Source of the DNA: Rhizobium leguminosarum
Lineage (GTDB): Bacteria; Pseudomonadota; Alphaproteobacteria; Rhizobiales; Rhizobiaceae
Assembly: GCF_004123835.1 (NCBI RefSeq)
Contig: NZ_MZMU01000002.1
Location: forward strand, 411,149-475,148
DNA: 64,000 nucleotides
Direction of reading: 5' to 3'
Positions within the stretch are counted from its first letter, which is position 1. Every line of letters starts with the position of its first letter. The notes under the pieces were generated by a model. It did no database searches and was not told where the DNA came from. It saw nothing but the letters and a program-made list of their open reading frames with translations. This document shows, in pieces, positions 33,687-43,005 of the stretch. Position numbers and translations under genes: made by a program.

Positions 33687-34730
33687 TTAGGTCATATCGA
33701 AGACCGCGGCGTTGTCCTGAACCTCGCGCAGCCCCTTGTACGAGGCATGGCGGAGATTGCCGTCATCCGTCCAGCCGCGAAACTCGATCTCGGCGATCAG
33801 CGTCGGCTGGACGAGGACGAGGCGCTTGCCATTCAGCGGAACGACCGGCCGGCTCGTCTTCAACCGGTCCAGCGTCTTTTTCAAGTATTCAGCATCCCTG
33901 GCACCGAAACCGGTTCCGACGGAGCCAACGTAGATCCAGTCAAGCCCTCGTCTGCCGGCCAGCAGCAGCCTGCCGATGCCGCCGCGAGCGGATGCCGACT
34001 GCTCATAACCGACGATCATGAAGCTCTCGCTCTGGACGCATTTGATCTTCAGCCAGTCGCCCGTGCGGCCACTGCCGTAGGGCCGGTCGCGGTGCTTGGC
34101 GATGATACCTTCCAGATGATGATGGCAGGCGTGCTCGAGGAGTTCTTCGGCCGGCAGCTCTATCTCCTCGGAGAGGCGGATCGTCTGATCGTCGCCGTCC
34201 GGTATCAGGTCTTCAAGCAGGTGTCGGCGTACGTCAAGCTCGGTGCCGGTCAGATCGTGTCCATCGAGATAGAGAAGGTCGAAGGCGACGAGGATCGACT
34301 CGGTCGATACTCGCTTACCGCCCCGCCCGCCGAGCGAGCGCTGCAGTGCGCCAAAATCCGATCGGCCATGATCATCGAGTACAACGGCCTCGCCATCGAG
34401 AATGGCGGTCGTTACCCCAAGCTCTTTCGCTGCCGTGGCGATGGTGGGGAAGCGATGGGTCCAGTCATGGCCGCCGCGGGTGATGACCCGCACGCCCTTC
34501 GGCTCAACGTGGATTGCCAATCGATAGCCATCCAGCTTCACCTCGTAGAGCCAGTCCGGTCCCACGGGCACGGTCGGCTTCAGCAGCGCAAGGCAGGGCT
34601 CGACGCGCGACGGCATTGGATCGAAGGGCAGACTGGGCTGGTCGGGGTCGCGCTTGCGGATCGGACGAGACTGCAGCGTTGAGCGAGATTCGTCGAGCAA
34701 GGGCAGAATGGGGCGGCGCGGGCGCTTCAT
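33687..34730 (-). CDS. Stand-alone ATP-dependent DNA ligase (LigD ligase-domain type)
   Basis: A 347-residue ligase with nucleotidyl-lysine K65 in YEVKLDGYRLA. Further motifs are AILDGEAVVLD (motif III), HHHLEGIIAKHRDRPY (motif IV), DWLKIKC (motif V) and an OB fold with VQPTLIAEIEFRGWT. It corresponds only to the ligase part of LigD. The N-terminal PLLDESRSTLQSRPIRKRDPDQPSLPFDPMP leader is shared by rhizobial LigD2-like proteins as I recall them. ATG 34730 is chosen because upstream sequence in this frame is low-complexity and lacks ligase resemblance. It is unconnected to its neighbours, and no Ku or primase gene is next to it. Confidence 0.9.
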   Translation of the reverse strand: MKRPRRPILPLLDESRSTLQSRPIRKRDPDQPSLPFDPMPSRVEPCLALLKPTVPVGPDWLYEVKLDGYRLAIHVEPKGVRVITRGGHDWTHRFPTIATAAKELGVTTAILDGEAVVLDDHGRSDFGALQRSLGGRGGKRVSTESILVAFDLLYLDGHDLTGTELDVRRHLLEDLIPDGDDQTIRLSEEIELPAEELLEHACHHHLEGIIAKHRDRPYGSGRTGDWLKIKCVQSESFMIVGYEQSASARGGIGRLLLAGRRGLDWIYVGSVGTGFGARDAEYLKKTLDRLKTSRPVVPLNGKRLVLVQPTLIAEIEFRGWTDDGNLRHASYKGLREVQDNAAVFDMT

Positions 34731-35027
34731 GAGTATGTCCGACGCCTCCCCGGCTGGATTTCGGCGTCGACCGAGTTGCGCAGAATATTCATGGTTCTGA
34801 TGACATTGCTCGGTGCCGGCCCTTGCTTTTCCCTGCTCTTGGGCTTTGCCCTGTACGGCCTTTTCATCTGCTTCTTCTTCGCTTCGATGGCAACAACGCG
34901 ACTCAACCGAATCATTCGGCCGATTGTTCCGAGTCGAAACGAATCTCAATTCAACGACTTAACGTGTCGGTGCCTCCGGCCCGAAATCGCTGCCGGATCT
35001 GGATCCGGCCGAGCAGTCGTCCATTCT

Positions 35028-35483
35028 TCAACGGGCGCTGTACTTCGCGTCAAGATCATCCATGGCCTTGACGTTACCGGCAGAGCGGCCGTTCTCGTCG
35101 AAGGTCTGGGCAAGAAATGCGTCAGCGATCGACTTTGCAAGCTCCGTTCCGATGACGCGGGCTCCCATGGTGATGATCTGCGCATTGTTGGAAAGCGCGG
35201 CACGCTCGGCAGAATAGGTGTCGTGCGTCAGGGCGGCACGGATGCCCGGAACTTTGTTGGCCGAGATGCAGACGCCGATGCCGGTGCCGCAAACGAGGAT
35301 CGCCTTGTCGTAGGTGCCGTCGATGACTCCCGAGGCTACGCGGTCCGAGAGGTTGGCGTAGAATGGATCGGCACCGGCGCTGGTGCGCGAGACTTCGTAC
35401 ACGTCGAAGCGCTCCTTCAGATGGTCGGCCAGGATCTTGGCGAGTCCTTCGCCGGCGCTGTCTCCTGCAATGGCAAGCTTCAT
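35028..35483 (-). CDS. eryI: RpiB-type D-erythrulose-4-phosphate isomerase
   Basis: A 151-residue LacA/RpiB sugar-phosphate isomerase. The phosphate-binding N-terminus is [13 protein letters not shown], the catalytic loop is [15 protein letters not shown] (active cysteine within VCGTGIG), and [15 protein letters not shown] completes the site. In the erythritol pathway EryI turns D-erythrulose-4-phosphate into D-erythrose-4-phosphate. The ATG at 35483 is preceded by a GAGGAGAAAG site. It follows eryH by 11 bases. It could also act on ribose-5-phosphate, but the neighbouring genes favour the erythritol role. Confidence 0.87.
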   Translation of the reverse strand: MKLAIAGDSAGEGLAKILADHLKERFDVYEVSRTSAGADPFYANLSDRVASGVIDGTYDKAILVCGTGIGVCISANKVPGIRAALTHDTYSAERAALSNNAQIITMGARVIGTELAKSIADAFLAQTFDENGRSAGNVKAMDDLDAKYSAR

Positions 35484-35494
35484 TGTCTTTCTCC

Positions 35495-36265
35495 TCAGAG
35501 TTTGGCGGCGCATTTGGCCAGGATGTCGAGGTAACCTTCGACATTCCAGGCCGAACGGCCGATGAAGAGCCCGTCGATATGCGGGCTCGAGATCAGTTCT
35601 TCGCAGTTCTGCGGGTTGACCGACCCGCCGTAGAGGCAGGGGATCTTCCGGCCCAGCGCGTCTTCGGCAACGGCGATGATTTCAGACTGGCGGGCATCCG
35701 CATAATCCGCAGTCGCCGGAATGCCCTTCTCGCCGATCGCCCAGACCGGCTCGTAGGCGAGCAGGATCTCGGCGCTTTTCTGGGCGCCCGAAAGTTTCGA
35801 AAGCGCACCGCGCACCTGGGTTGCGAGGATGTCGGCAGCCTTTCCGCTTTCGCGGTCGGAAAGCGTCTCGCCAATGCAGATCAACGGGATGAGACCGTGG
35901 CGAACGGCCGCTTCGGTCTTCAGACCCACAGTCTCGTCGGTCTCTCCAAAATGTTCGCGCCGCTCGGAATGGCCGAGCTCGACGAGATCGAGATTGCAGT
36001 CCTTCAGCATCACCGGTGAGACTTCGCCGGTCCAGGCGCCCTGGTCGGCCCAATGCATGTTCTGGGCGCCGACCTTCACCGAGGTCTTGGCAAGCATCGC
36101 CTTGACCTCGCGCACCGCCGTGAAGGGCGGAATCACGAAGCGCTGGATGCGCGGGTCACGCGCGGCATCGGCAGCTTCGAGACCGCTGGCGAAATGCTCG
36201 GCTTCAGCAAGCGTCTTGTTCATCTTCCAACTGGTGCCCATCCAGAAACGCGGCTTTTCGGTCAT
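35495..36265 (-). CDS. eryH: Triosephosphate-isomerase-like L-erythrulose-1-phosphate isomerase
   Basis: A 256-residue TIM-family enzyme. [10 protein letters not shown] holds the active lysine, [12 protein letters not shown] the electrophilic histidine, [10 protein letters not shown] the glutamate base, and LYGGSVNP the phosphate loop. The MGTSWKMNK form, with TSW instead of the usual GNW, marks the EryH/TpiB subgroup that isomerises L-erythrulose-1-phosphate to D-erythrulose-4-phosphate. Its start overlaps the DeoR gene stop by four bases, and eryI follows. A general glycolytic TpiA is presumably elsewhere in the genome. Confidence 0.88.
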   Translation of the reverse strand: MTEKPRFWMGTSWKMNKTLAEAEHFASGLEAADAARDPRIQRFVIPPFTAVREVKAMLAKTSVKVGAQNMHWADQGAWTGEVSPVMLKDCNLDLVELGHSERREHFGETDETVGLKTEAAVRHGLIPLICIGETLSDRESGKAADILATQVRGALSKLSGAQKSAEILLAYEPVWAIGEKGIPATADYADARQSEIIAVAEDALGRKIPCLYGGSVNPQNCEELISSPHIDGLFIGRSAWNVEGYLDILAKCAAKL

Positions 36266-37038
36266 GTCGGGTCCTGCGTTGATGCAATGGTGAGCGTAAT
36301 GCCCGCCTGCTCGAATTCCTCGAGGACAGCAGCATCCGGTGCGCTGTCGGTGATAATCGCGTCGAAGTCGGCCAGATCCGCCATGACGTGCAGAGCGGTG
36401 TGGCCGATGCGCTGATGGTTGACCAGAAGGCAGGTCCTGGTCGACGACGCGATCATCGCCCGTTTGGCGCGCACGACGTTATCGTCCATGTGATAGGCGC
36501 GCCCGCCGCTGACGGCAGGCGTCGAAATAAAGGCGATGTCGGCTCTCAGCCGCGACAATGCCTCCTCGGTAACAACGCCGAGATAGGCGTTGAATTTGGC
36601 CGAGTAGATGCCGCCGAGCGCGATCAGCGTGATGCCGGCTTCACCTTTCAGCCGCTCCATGATCGCCGCGTTGTTGGTGATCAAGGTCAGCGGTCGCTTC
36701 TGCAGCAGCATTTCGCCGAGCACGGCCGCCATCGAGCCGTCGTTTACCATCACCGTCATCCCCGGCTCGACCAGTTCCAGTGCGGTCTCAGCCATTGCCA
36801 GCTTGGCCTCGTTGCCCTGGCGTTCTCGAATGCGGAAGTCGCTTTCGAACTGCGTTCCGGCGTCAATGGTCGCGCCACCGCGAACCTTGCGCAGGACGCC
36901 CGCCTGCTCGAGATCGTCGAGATCGCGATGGATCGTCATCTTTGACACGGTGAAGCGATCGGCAAGGTCGTCGAGATCGACGGTCTTGTTTTCGACGAGC
37001 AGGTTGACGATCAACTGCTGCCGCTCTTCTCGCCTCAT
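36262..37038 (-). CDS. DeoR-family regulator of the erythritol locus
   Basis: A 258-residue DeoR protein. The N-terminal helix-turn-helix is VDLDDLADRFTVSKMTIHRDLDDLEQAGVLRKVRGGA, followed by the sugar-phosphate sensor (MVNDGSMAAVLGEMLL..., ALGGIYSAKFNAYLG, ...KRAMIASSTRTCLLVNHQR). These proteins sense phosphorylated sugars. It overlaps eryH by four bases and lies 100 bases downstream of eryD, so it could control eryHI, the whole locus, or both with EryD. A second DeoR gene at 47489 is related in design. Confidence 0.88.
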   Translation of the reverse strand: MRREERQQLIVNLLVENKTVDLDDLADRFTVSKMTIHRDLDDLEQAGVLRKVRGGATIDAGTQFESDFRIRERQGNEAKLAMAETALELVEPGMTVMVNDGSMAAVLGEMLLQKRPLTLITNNAAIMERLKGEAGITLIALGGIYSAKFNAYLGVVTEEALSRLRADIAFISTPAVSGGRAYHMDDNVVRAKRAMIASSTRTCLLVNHQRIGHTALHVMADLADFDAIITDSAPDAAVLEEFEQAGITLTIASTQDPT

Positions 37039-37138
37039 TCCGGTCTCCCACCATCGTTGATGTTAAGATAACGGAGCGTACGTGATAATCAACATTTATT
37101 GTGTTATTTTGCGATCAAATGTTGTTGTCTTCCCTTAG

Positions 37139-38074
37139 CTACTTCAGCAGTGCCTGCGCGGTTCGTTCGTCGGTGATCAGCCCGAAAAGGCGGCGGCTAT
37201 TCAGAATTGCCCGGATGGCCGGCACTTTCGACTGTCCGCCCGCCAGCGCCACGAGCCGCTCCTTCTTGGTTTTGGGAAAAGACGCAGACAGCGTGCGCGC
37301 CGTCAGAGCGGTGTCGAGGATGTGGCCGTCGGCGTCGAAAAAATGTCCGAGGATTTCGCCGACGCCGCCTGCGGCAGCGATGTCGTCGATTTCACCGGGC
37401 TCGACCATGCCGGACAAAACCAGCTGCGCCTCGGCATCGACAGTGCCCAGGCCGACGAGCTTCAGATCGGCATTATTGGCAAGATCGAAGACTTCTTTGA
37501 CGGCACGCTGCGCCTTCAGCACTTCGCGGTCCTCGCCGGTATTGGCGAAAAAGGGAACCGGCATCACATAGGCATGAGTGCCGGTCTTTTCGGCGATGCG
37601 ATGCATCACGTCATAGGGATTGGCGCCGTAGTTTCGTGTCAGCCCGCCAAGCAACGAGACGAAGCGCAGGTTCTTCGCGCTTACCCTCGGCATATATTGG
37701 ACGGCGGCGGAAAGCGTGCGGCCATGACCAAGGCCGATGACCGTATTGTCGCCGCGCTCGATCTCGCGCTTGAGATAGCCGGCGCCGGCATGGCCGAGTG
37801 CGCGAAGCGGCAAGCCTTCTTCGCCGAGATCGGGTGCGACCTCGCAATATTGAAGCCCGAACCGTTCCGAAAGCCGCATCTCCAGCTCGACGCATTCGAC
37901 GATATCCCCGTCGATGGTGACTTTGACGACGCCATCGGCGACCGCTCTGGCGATCAGGCGATGGGCCTTTACCGACGGCACGCCGAGGCGGCGAGCAACG
38001 TCGGACTGCGTCAGGCCACCGGCATAGTGAAGCCAGGCAGCTCGCACGGCAAGCGTATCATCGGCGTCCGTCAT
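37139..38074 (-). CDS. eryD: SorC-family erythritol operon regulator
   Basis: A 311-residue SorC/DeoR-type regulator. The N-terminal helix-turn-helix is AGGLTQSDVARRLGVPSVKAHRLIARAVADG, followed by the sugar-binding domain (GLGHGRTLSAAVQYMP, LLGGLTRNYGANPYDVMHRIAE, CFDADG-like FFDADGHIL). In Brucella and Rhizobium, EryD represses eryABCD and is relieved by erythritol. ATG 38074 follows GGGAG in a clear ribosome site; 16 extra upstream codons in frame are ignored. It is the last gene of the eryABCD run, 72 bases after eryC. Confidence 0.9.
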   Translation of the reverse strand: MTDADDTLAVRAAWLHYAGGLTQSDVARRLGVPSVKAHRLIARAVADGVVKVTIDGDIVECVELEMRLSERFGLQYCEVAPDLGEEGLPLRALGHAGAGYLKREIERGDNTVIGLGHGRTLSAAVQYMPRVSAKNLRFVSLLGGLTRNYGANPYDVMHRIAEKTGTHAYVMPVPFFANTGEDREVLKAQRAVKEVFDLANNADLKLVGLGTVDAEAQLVLSGMVEPGEIDDIAAAGGVGEILGHFFDADGHILDTALTARTLSASFPKTKKERLVALAGGQSKVPAIRAILNSRRLFGLITDERTAQALLK

Positions 38075-38146
38075 CACGGCTCCCTTTCGAACGTCACACA
38101 CGGCGATTCCGCCGTATCGCAATGTTGCCTTTTAAAGATCCCCGCC

Positions 38147-39079
38147 TCAGATGTTCAAGTCGGCGACGCCGGTGTCGATATGCGGCGCCCAGAAGGCGAC
38201 GCTTTCGGCGATCTGCGGAATGACCTGGCGATCATTCGGCTCGCGTTCCTTGAAGGAGAGTTCGAGGCAGATTTCATTGTCCTTCGCCCCACCTTCGGCC
38301 AGCGCCTGGAGCAGAGGTGCCGGCTGTATGCGGCCCTTGGCGTTGAATTCGGCGGTAAAGGGCCGGTGCCCGCCCTTGTCCATCAAGCTCTGTTTGATGT
38401 GGATGATCGGCGATACCGGCGGGACGGCGCGCGCCCAGGCATAGGGGTCGTAGTCGTCGGGATCGGCGGAGGTGATGTCGCCATGATCGATGTCGGCCAT
38501 CATCCACATCGGGATGGCCATTCCGGCGGATGTCAGCCGCTCCTGCAGCAACAGGCAGGCGCCGATCGTCTCGCCGAACTCGCGGCCGATGCTCATCGGC
38601 TCCCAGAACATGTAGGAAAGGCCGGCGGTGCGCGCGTGCTCGGCGACATCGGCCCAACAATCGATCGCGATCTTGATCAGTTCCTCGCGTCTGGCCGGAT
38701 CGTCGAAATCCTTATAGGTGAAGATCGCAAATTGCGTGCCGATCGAATGGCCGCCGAGATCGGCGGTGATGTCGGCAAAATTCTTGAACCAGTCGATGTA
38801 GTAGCGGCGCACATCGGCATCCGGATGTCCGAAATGGTTGAGGCGCCCATAGGGGCCAGTCATGCCCGAGGTGACCCGCACACCGGTGCGCTTCAGCGCA
38901 GCGCTCATCGTGCGCGTCAGGCGGCGGATGACGGGCGCCGGCCAGCTCGGATTGATGAACTCGTGGGTCAGTTGGAGGTCGCGGATCCGCAAATCATGCG
39001 CAACCGTGTCGATGAGGTCGTCTGGGTCGGCGAAGCGGTTCACCAGCGGATTGGTATTCAGCGAAAGGGTCAGCGGCAT
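38147..39079 (-). CDS. eryC: D-erythrulose-1-phosphate 3-epimerase (EryC)
   Basis: A 310-residue TIM-barrel protein of the sugar-phosphate isomerase/epimerase (AP-endonuclease 2-like) family. MPLTLSLNTNPLVNRFADPDDLIDTV at the N-terminus and metal-site residues in FWEPMSIGREFGE, MMADIDHGD and IHIKQSLMDKGGHRPF are visible. EryC, once thought a dehydrogenase, converts D-erythrulose-1-phosphate to L-erythrulose-1-phosphate for EryH. ATG 39079 is chosen over the longer frame because the preceding residues are not family-like. The start is 11 bases after the eryB stop. Confidence 0.9.
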   Translation of the reverse strand: MPLTLSLNTNPLVNRFADPDDLIDTVAHDLRIRDLQLTHEFINPSWPAPVIRRLTRTMSAALKRTGVRVTSGMTGPYGRLNHFGHPDADVRRYYIDWFKNFADITADLGGHSIGTQFAIFTYKDFDDPARREELIKIAIDCWADVAEHARTAGLSYMFWEPMSIGREFGETIGACLLLQERLTSAGMAIPMWMMADIDHGDITSADPDDYDPYAWARAVPPVSPIIHIKQSLMDKGGHRPFTAEFNAKGRIQPAPLLQALAEGGAKDNEICLELSFKEREPNDRQVIPQIAESVAFWAPHIDTGVADLNI

Positions 39080-39090
39080 GACGGCATCCT

Positions 39091-40602
39091 TCAGGCGGCG
39101 GCAAGGCGGGTTGAAGCAAACCACTCGCCAAAGGCCACGCGCTCCGCTTCATTCAGATGGAGATAGTGTTTGGTGCGGCGATAGAGGATGTCCTCGGCCG
39201 TTTCGGCCCATTCCGTGACGACGAGATAGCGGGCCTCGGCCTCATAGAGCTGTCCGCCGAAATGCCGCCCAAGCCCTTCTAAGCCCGTCGCGCCGGCAAC
39301 CACATTCCTGGTGCGGGCGCCATAGAGACGGCCGTAGTGATGCACGAGCTCGCGCGGCATCCAGGGATAGATATCGCGCAGGCTGTTGGCGAAAGTTTCA
39401 TAGTCGGCGTTCGGAATTTCGCCGCCCGGCAGCGGCGCTTTCTCCGTCCAGTCGCCTCCCATGTTCGGGAAGATGTGCTTCAGGCGCTGCATCCCGCGTT
39501 CGGCGAGCTCGCGGAATGTGGTGATCTTGCCGCCGAAGACATTGAGCAGCGGAGCGCCGCCTGTCTCGTCGAGATCGAAGACATAGTCGCGGGTAACGGC
39601 CGACGGATTGCCCTTGCCATCGTCAAACAGCGGGCGCACGCCGGAGAAGCTGTGCAGCACGTCGTGGCGACGCAGCTTTTCCTTGAAATAGCGATTGACC
39701 GCCTTGAGCAGGTAATCGATCTCCGTCTCGTCGGCGGCAACATCCTCGGCCCGGCCTTCGTAAGCGATATCGGTCGTCCCGATCAGCGCCTTGTCGCCCT
39801 CATAGGGATTGATGAAAATGACGCGTTTGTCGTGGTTCTGCACCAGATAGGCATTGGCGCCCGCCCAGAACTTCGGCACGATGATGTGGCTGCCCTTGAC
39901 GAGGCGGACGTTGCGGCCGGAGTTCGAACCGGCGACGCGATTGATGATGTCCATCACCCAGGGGCCGGCGCAGTTCACCAGACATTTGGCACGGAAGGTT
40001 CGCGTCTCCCCCGTGGCGTTGCTTTTCGTGACCACGATCCAACCGCCATTCTCGCGACGGGCCGACACGGCCGGCGAGCGGGTCAGCACCAGAGCGCCGT
40101 TTTCCGCTGCGCTGACCGCATTCAAGGTCACGAGGCGGGCGTCGTCGACCCAGCAATCGGAATATTCAAAGCCGCGTCTGTATTGATCGAGGATCGGCGT
40201 GCCTTCCGGGTCGCGGAGCAGGTTGAGCGTGCGCGTCCCGGGCAGCTTCTTCCGGCCGCCGAGATGATCGTAGAGGAAGAGGCCAAGCCGCACGAGCCAT
40301 GCGGGGCGATCCTCAGGGCTGTGCGGCAGGACAAAGCGCATCGGCCAGATGATATGCGGCGCGGCGTTGAGCAGCACTTCACGCTCGATCAGCGCTTCGC
40401 GCACCAGGCGGAATTCATAATATTCGAGGTAACGCAGACCGCCATGCACCAGCTTGCCCGAGCGCGACGAGGTTCCCTGGGCCAGATCGTCCTTTTCGCA
40501 CAGCACGACCTTCAGGCCGCGGCCGGCAGCATCGCGTGCTATCCCGGCGCCGTTGATGCCTCCGCCGATGACGAAGAGATCCAGGAGTTCGGGTTCGGTC
40601 AT
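39091..40602 (-). CDS. eryB: D-erythritol-1-phosphate dehydrogenase (GlpD family)
   Basis: A 503-residue FAD-dependent dehydrogenase of the glycerol-3-phosphate dehydrogenase family. LFVIGGGINGAGIARDAAGRGL is the Rossmann FAD site, GTSSRSGKLVHGGLRYLE the second flavin contact, NCAGPWVMDIIN the substrate-domain border, and SGVRPLFDDGKG and GGKITTFRELAE the late conserved loops. EryB oxidises D-erythritol-1-phosphate to D-erythrulose-1-phosphate, passing electrons to the quinone pool. ATG 40602 gives MTEPELLDLFVIGGG; upstream residues are non-homologous. The cluster also contains a second GlpD-like paralogue at 49936. Confidence 0.92.
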   Translation of the reverse strand: MTEPELLDLFVIGGGINGAGIARDAAGRGLKVVLCEKDDLAQGTSSRSGKLVHGGLRYLEYYEFRLVREALIEREVLLNAAPHIIWPMRFVLPHSPEDRPAWLVRLGLFLYDHLGGRKKLPGTRTLNLLRDPEGTPILDQYRRGFEYSDCWVDDARLVTLNAVSAAENGALVLTRSPAVSARRENGGWIVVTKSNATGETRTFRAKCLVNCAGPWVMDIINRVAGSNSGRNVRLVKGSHIIVPKFWAGANAYLVQNHDKRVIFINPYEGDKALIGTTDIAYEGRAEDVAADETEIDYLLKAVNRYFKEKLRRHDVLHSFSGVRPLFDDGKGNPSAVTRDYVFDLDETGGAPLLNVFGGKITTFRELAERGMQRLKHIFPNMGGDWTEKAPLPGGEIPNADYETFANSLRDIYPWMPRELVHHYGRLYGARTRNVVAGATGLEGLGRHFGGQLYEAEARYLVVTEWAETAEDILYRRTKHYLHLNEAERVAFGEWFASTRLAAA

Positions 40603-40634
40603 GTCATGCTCCTTCGATGCCTGCTGCATCAGAA

Positions 40635-42209
40635 TTACGCGCCCAGCGGCGACGTCGTTGCGGCTTCGGCAAGCTTGTCCCAGGCGGGCGCCATTGCCTG
40701 GCGTACATCGGTGTAGGCAGAAAAGAGCCGGTCGAACCGGTGGGCCTCGCTGGCATCCGGTGTCTCCGGATCGCCGAGCAGCGGCGTCACCCAGTCGGCA
40801 ATGCAATCGTCCATCCTGGAATAGACGCCGACAGCCACCGCGGCCATCATCGCCACGCCGGCCGCTCCCGTCTCCTCGCGGCGCGACTGGCGGATCGGTG
40901 CGTTAACGGCCGCCGAAAGTGAACGGCGAAGGGCGACGGAGCGTGTTGCCCCGCCGGTGACCCGCAACTCTTCGGGCATCGCGCCCATCGCCGCGTAGCA
41001 GTCGCGGGTGGCAAGCCCCAACCCTTCGACCACGCTGCGCAGCAGGTCGGGGAAGCCGTGACGCATCGAAAGCCCGGTGAAGCCCGCTCGCGCATTGGCG
41101 TTGACGAAAGGACCACGTTCGCCCGCTTCGGAAATATAGGGATGGTAAAGCACCGACCCCGGTCGGCTTTCTGCAAACCAGCCGTCGATGCGCGCAATGA
41201 GGTCTGCATGCGAAGCAGGCTTGCCTGCCTCGGCCATGAGATAGGCGGCGACACCGAGGATCCAGTCGATGTTGATCGTGGCGCCCATATTCGTCTGGAC
41301 CTGAGTGACGATGCCGGGGATGGGCAGGGCGATCACATAGCCGGTGCCCTCACGATTGAGCTGAACGTCGGCAACGGACTTGGCGCGCAAGTGCACGCCG
41401 GTCGAGCCGATCGTCGAGCAGGCCGCGTTGCGAGCGCCGCTGCGCACGCCTGCACCAAGCGCCGTCATCACCATGTCGACATAACCGAGACAGACCGGCG
41501 TTCCGGCAAGAAGCCCGCAGGCCTTCGCCGCCTCCGATGTCAGCGGGTGGCTGATCTCGCTGCCGTCGATGATTTCGGGCAGGAGCCCGCGTCTGTGGTC
41601 GAGGCCGAGCGCGTCGATCACCACTGCATCATACTGGCGCGTTCTGAAATTACCGAAGGTGAAACTTGCCTCCGATGGATCGGTTGCCCGCGCGCCCGTG
41701 AGGTTGAGATAGAGCCAGTCCTTGCAGTGCAGCGCCGTCTCCGCCCGGTCGAGAAGATCCGGCGTGAAGCGGTCCATATGGGCGAGTTGCGCGCCCTGCT
41801 GGCACGTGTTGAGACCGGTGCCTGTTGCCTCGAAGCGGGCACGATTCTGCGTTCCGCCGGCGAGCGATGTGACTGTCGGCGCGGCGCGCGCGTCGAGCCA
41901 CAGCCAGGCATCGGCAACCGGCCTATTGCCGCGGCCGACGAGCCAGGTGCCGTCGCCCTGTCCGGTGACGGCGATGGCTGCGGTGCGTGATGCAAGAGCG
42001 GGGACTTTTTCGCCGAGGCCACGCAACGCGCTGGCGCAATCGACCCAGGTCTGATCCAGCGACTGCGTTGCCGAGCCATCGTCTCCGGTGGTGTATCTGT
42101 TGCGAACGGAGGCCGTGGCGATCTGGCGTCCGGACAGATCGAAGGCGACAGCCTTGATGACCGAGGTGCCGGCGTCTATCCCAATGATGATCTTCTGGGT
42201 CGATGTCAT
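40635..42209 (-). CDS. eryA: Erythritol kinase (FGGY family)
   Basis: A 524-residue FGGY carbohydrate kinase. The N-terminal phosphate loop is IGIDAGTSVIKAVAFDLSG, CKDWLYLNLTGARATDPSEAS forms the hinge of domain 1, STIGSTGVHL the ATP-phosphate loop of domain 2, and VTGGATRSVALRRSLS the adenosine motif. It makes D-erythritol-1-phosphate. It is the first gene of the leftward operon, transcribed from the large intergenic region 42210-43005. ATG 42209 is chosen because the ten upstream residues in frame (MPWWRDRPA) are unlike kinases. Confidence 0.93.
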   Translation of the reverse strand: MTSTQKIIIGIDAGTSVIKAVAFDLSGRQIATASVRNRYTTGDDGSATQSLDQTWVDCASALRGLGEKVPALASRTAAIAVTGQGDGTWLVGRGNRPVADAWLWLDARAAPTVTSLAGGTQNRARFEATGTGLNTCQQGAQLAHMDRFTPDLLDRAETALHCKDWLYLNLTGARATDPSEASFTFGNFRTRQYDAVVIDALGLDHRRGLLPEIIDGSEISHPLTSEAAKACGLLAGTPVCLGYVDMVMTALGAGVRSGARNAACSTIGSTGVHLRAKSVADVQLNREGTGYVIALPIPGIVTQVQTNMGATINIDWILGVAAYLMAEAGKPASHADLIARIDGWFAESRPGSVLYHPYISEAGERGPFVNANARAGFTGLSMRHGFPDLLRSVVEGLGLATRDCYAAMGAMPEELRVTGGATRSVALRRSLSAAVNAPIRQSRREETGAAGVAMMAAVAVGVYSRMDDCIADWVTPLLGDPETPDASEAHRFDRLFSAYTDVRQAMAPAWDKLAEAATTSPLGA

Positions 42210-43005
42210 CGCAGGCCTATCTCGCCACCATGGCAAGTGCCGCGGCGGGCAATACGCGCATCAAATTCATCCGAAGTCCTCCCGATCCCTAAACTCTCTG
42301 GGATGATGCATCCGGCTGCCAACGTCGGTCCTTTCACGGGTAACGGCAAGCGCGCCGCCGTTGGCAAATCCCGGATCTGGCGTGCAGCCGAAACCTCCCT
42401 AGCTTCACTCGAAAACATAACATAAAGATACCATAATGCCAGTAAGATTTTTCTAGCGATGTAATTTTTTTCATCTAAAATAGAAGAGTAAGAAGTTTGC
42501 TTCCGCGCCGCCGCGCCATCAGCGGGCGGCATCAAAAGCCGCAGTGTGCGCAATGTTCCATCTGTGAGATATTGCATTAAAAACAGACGGATGGCGCCAG
42601 TACACGTTTGAATGACAAGTGTGAAAACGTCTGCATTTGCCGTCACTTTTTGCTGCACCGCAGCGTGATGAACAAGATGTGAGGTCGTGCATTTCCGTCG
42701 AATTGCCGCGAAAGTGCCGTTGACAGCTTATAAAATATATAACATCATTTACGGCATAAGTAACATACTTCTATCACGGAAGTGCGCTTCCTGATGGAGA
42801 ATTTGCAGGCCCAGGCGGTTGGAGGAGACAGCCGCCGGTCTTGTTGAGGAGGGAGGCTTCCAATGCGAATTTTCGTCCAGAGTTGCGCTCTTGCGGGCGG
42901 CCCGCCGGCTTCTGTTCCGGTGCGACGCAATGCTTCAGCCCGTCTGCGATCATCGTCGCGCTAGCCTTCTCCATCTCGCTATTCCAAGCCAAAGGCCGCC
43001 CGGAC
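42210..43005. promoter_or_regulatory. Divergent control region between eryA and the eryEFG operon
   Basis: 796 bases, unusually AT-rich for the window between 42415 and 42490 and between 42720 and 42780. A TTGACA at 42720-42725 followed by an AT-rich TATAAAATATATAAC run is a candidate rightward promoter; the -10 is ambiguous (TATAAC is only 12 bases away, CATCAT 17). A frame extending upstream of 43006 to 42841 is open but lacks homology. EryD and the DeoR protein would be expected to bind here; I did not find one convincing operator. Confidence 0.55.

Noticed and set aside
34776..34915. Small hydrophobic frame on + and basic frame on - between the ligase and eryI
   Set aside because: Mutually exclusive mirror frames with no start signal or homology.
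37322..39166. 614-codon open frame antisense to eryD and eryC
   Set aside because: It spans two well-supported genes and the gap between them, with shadow-type composition and no motifs.
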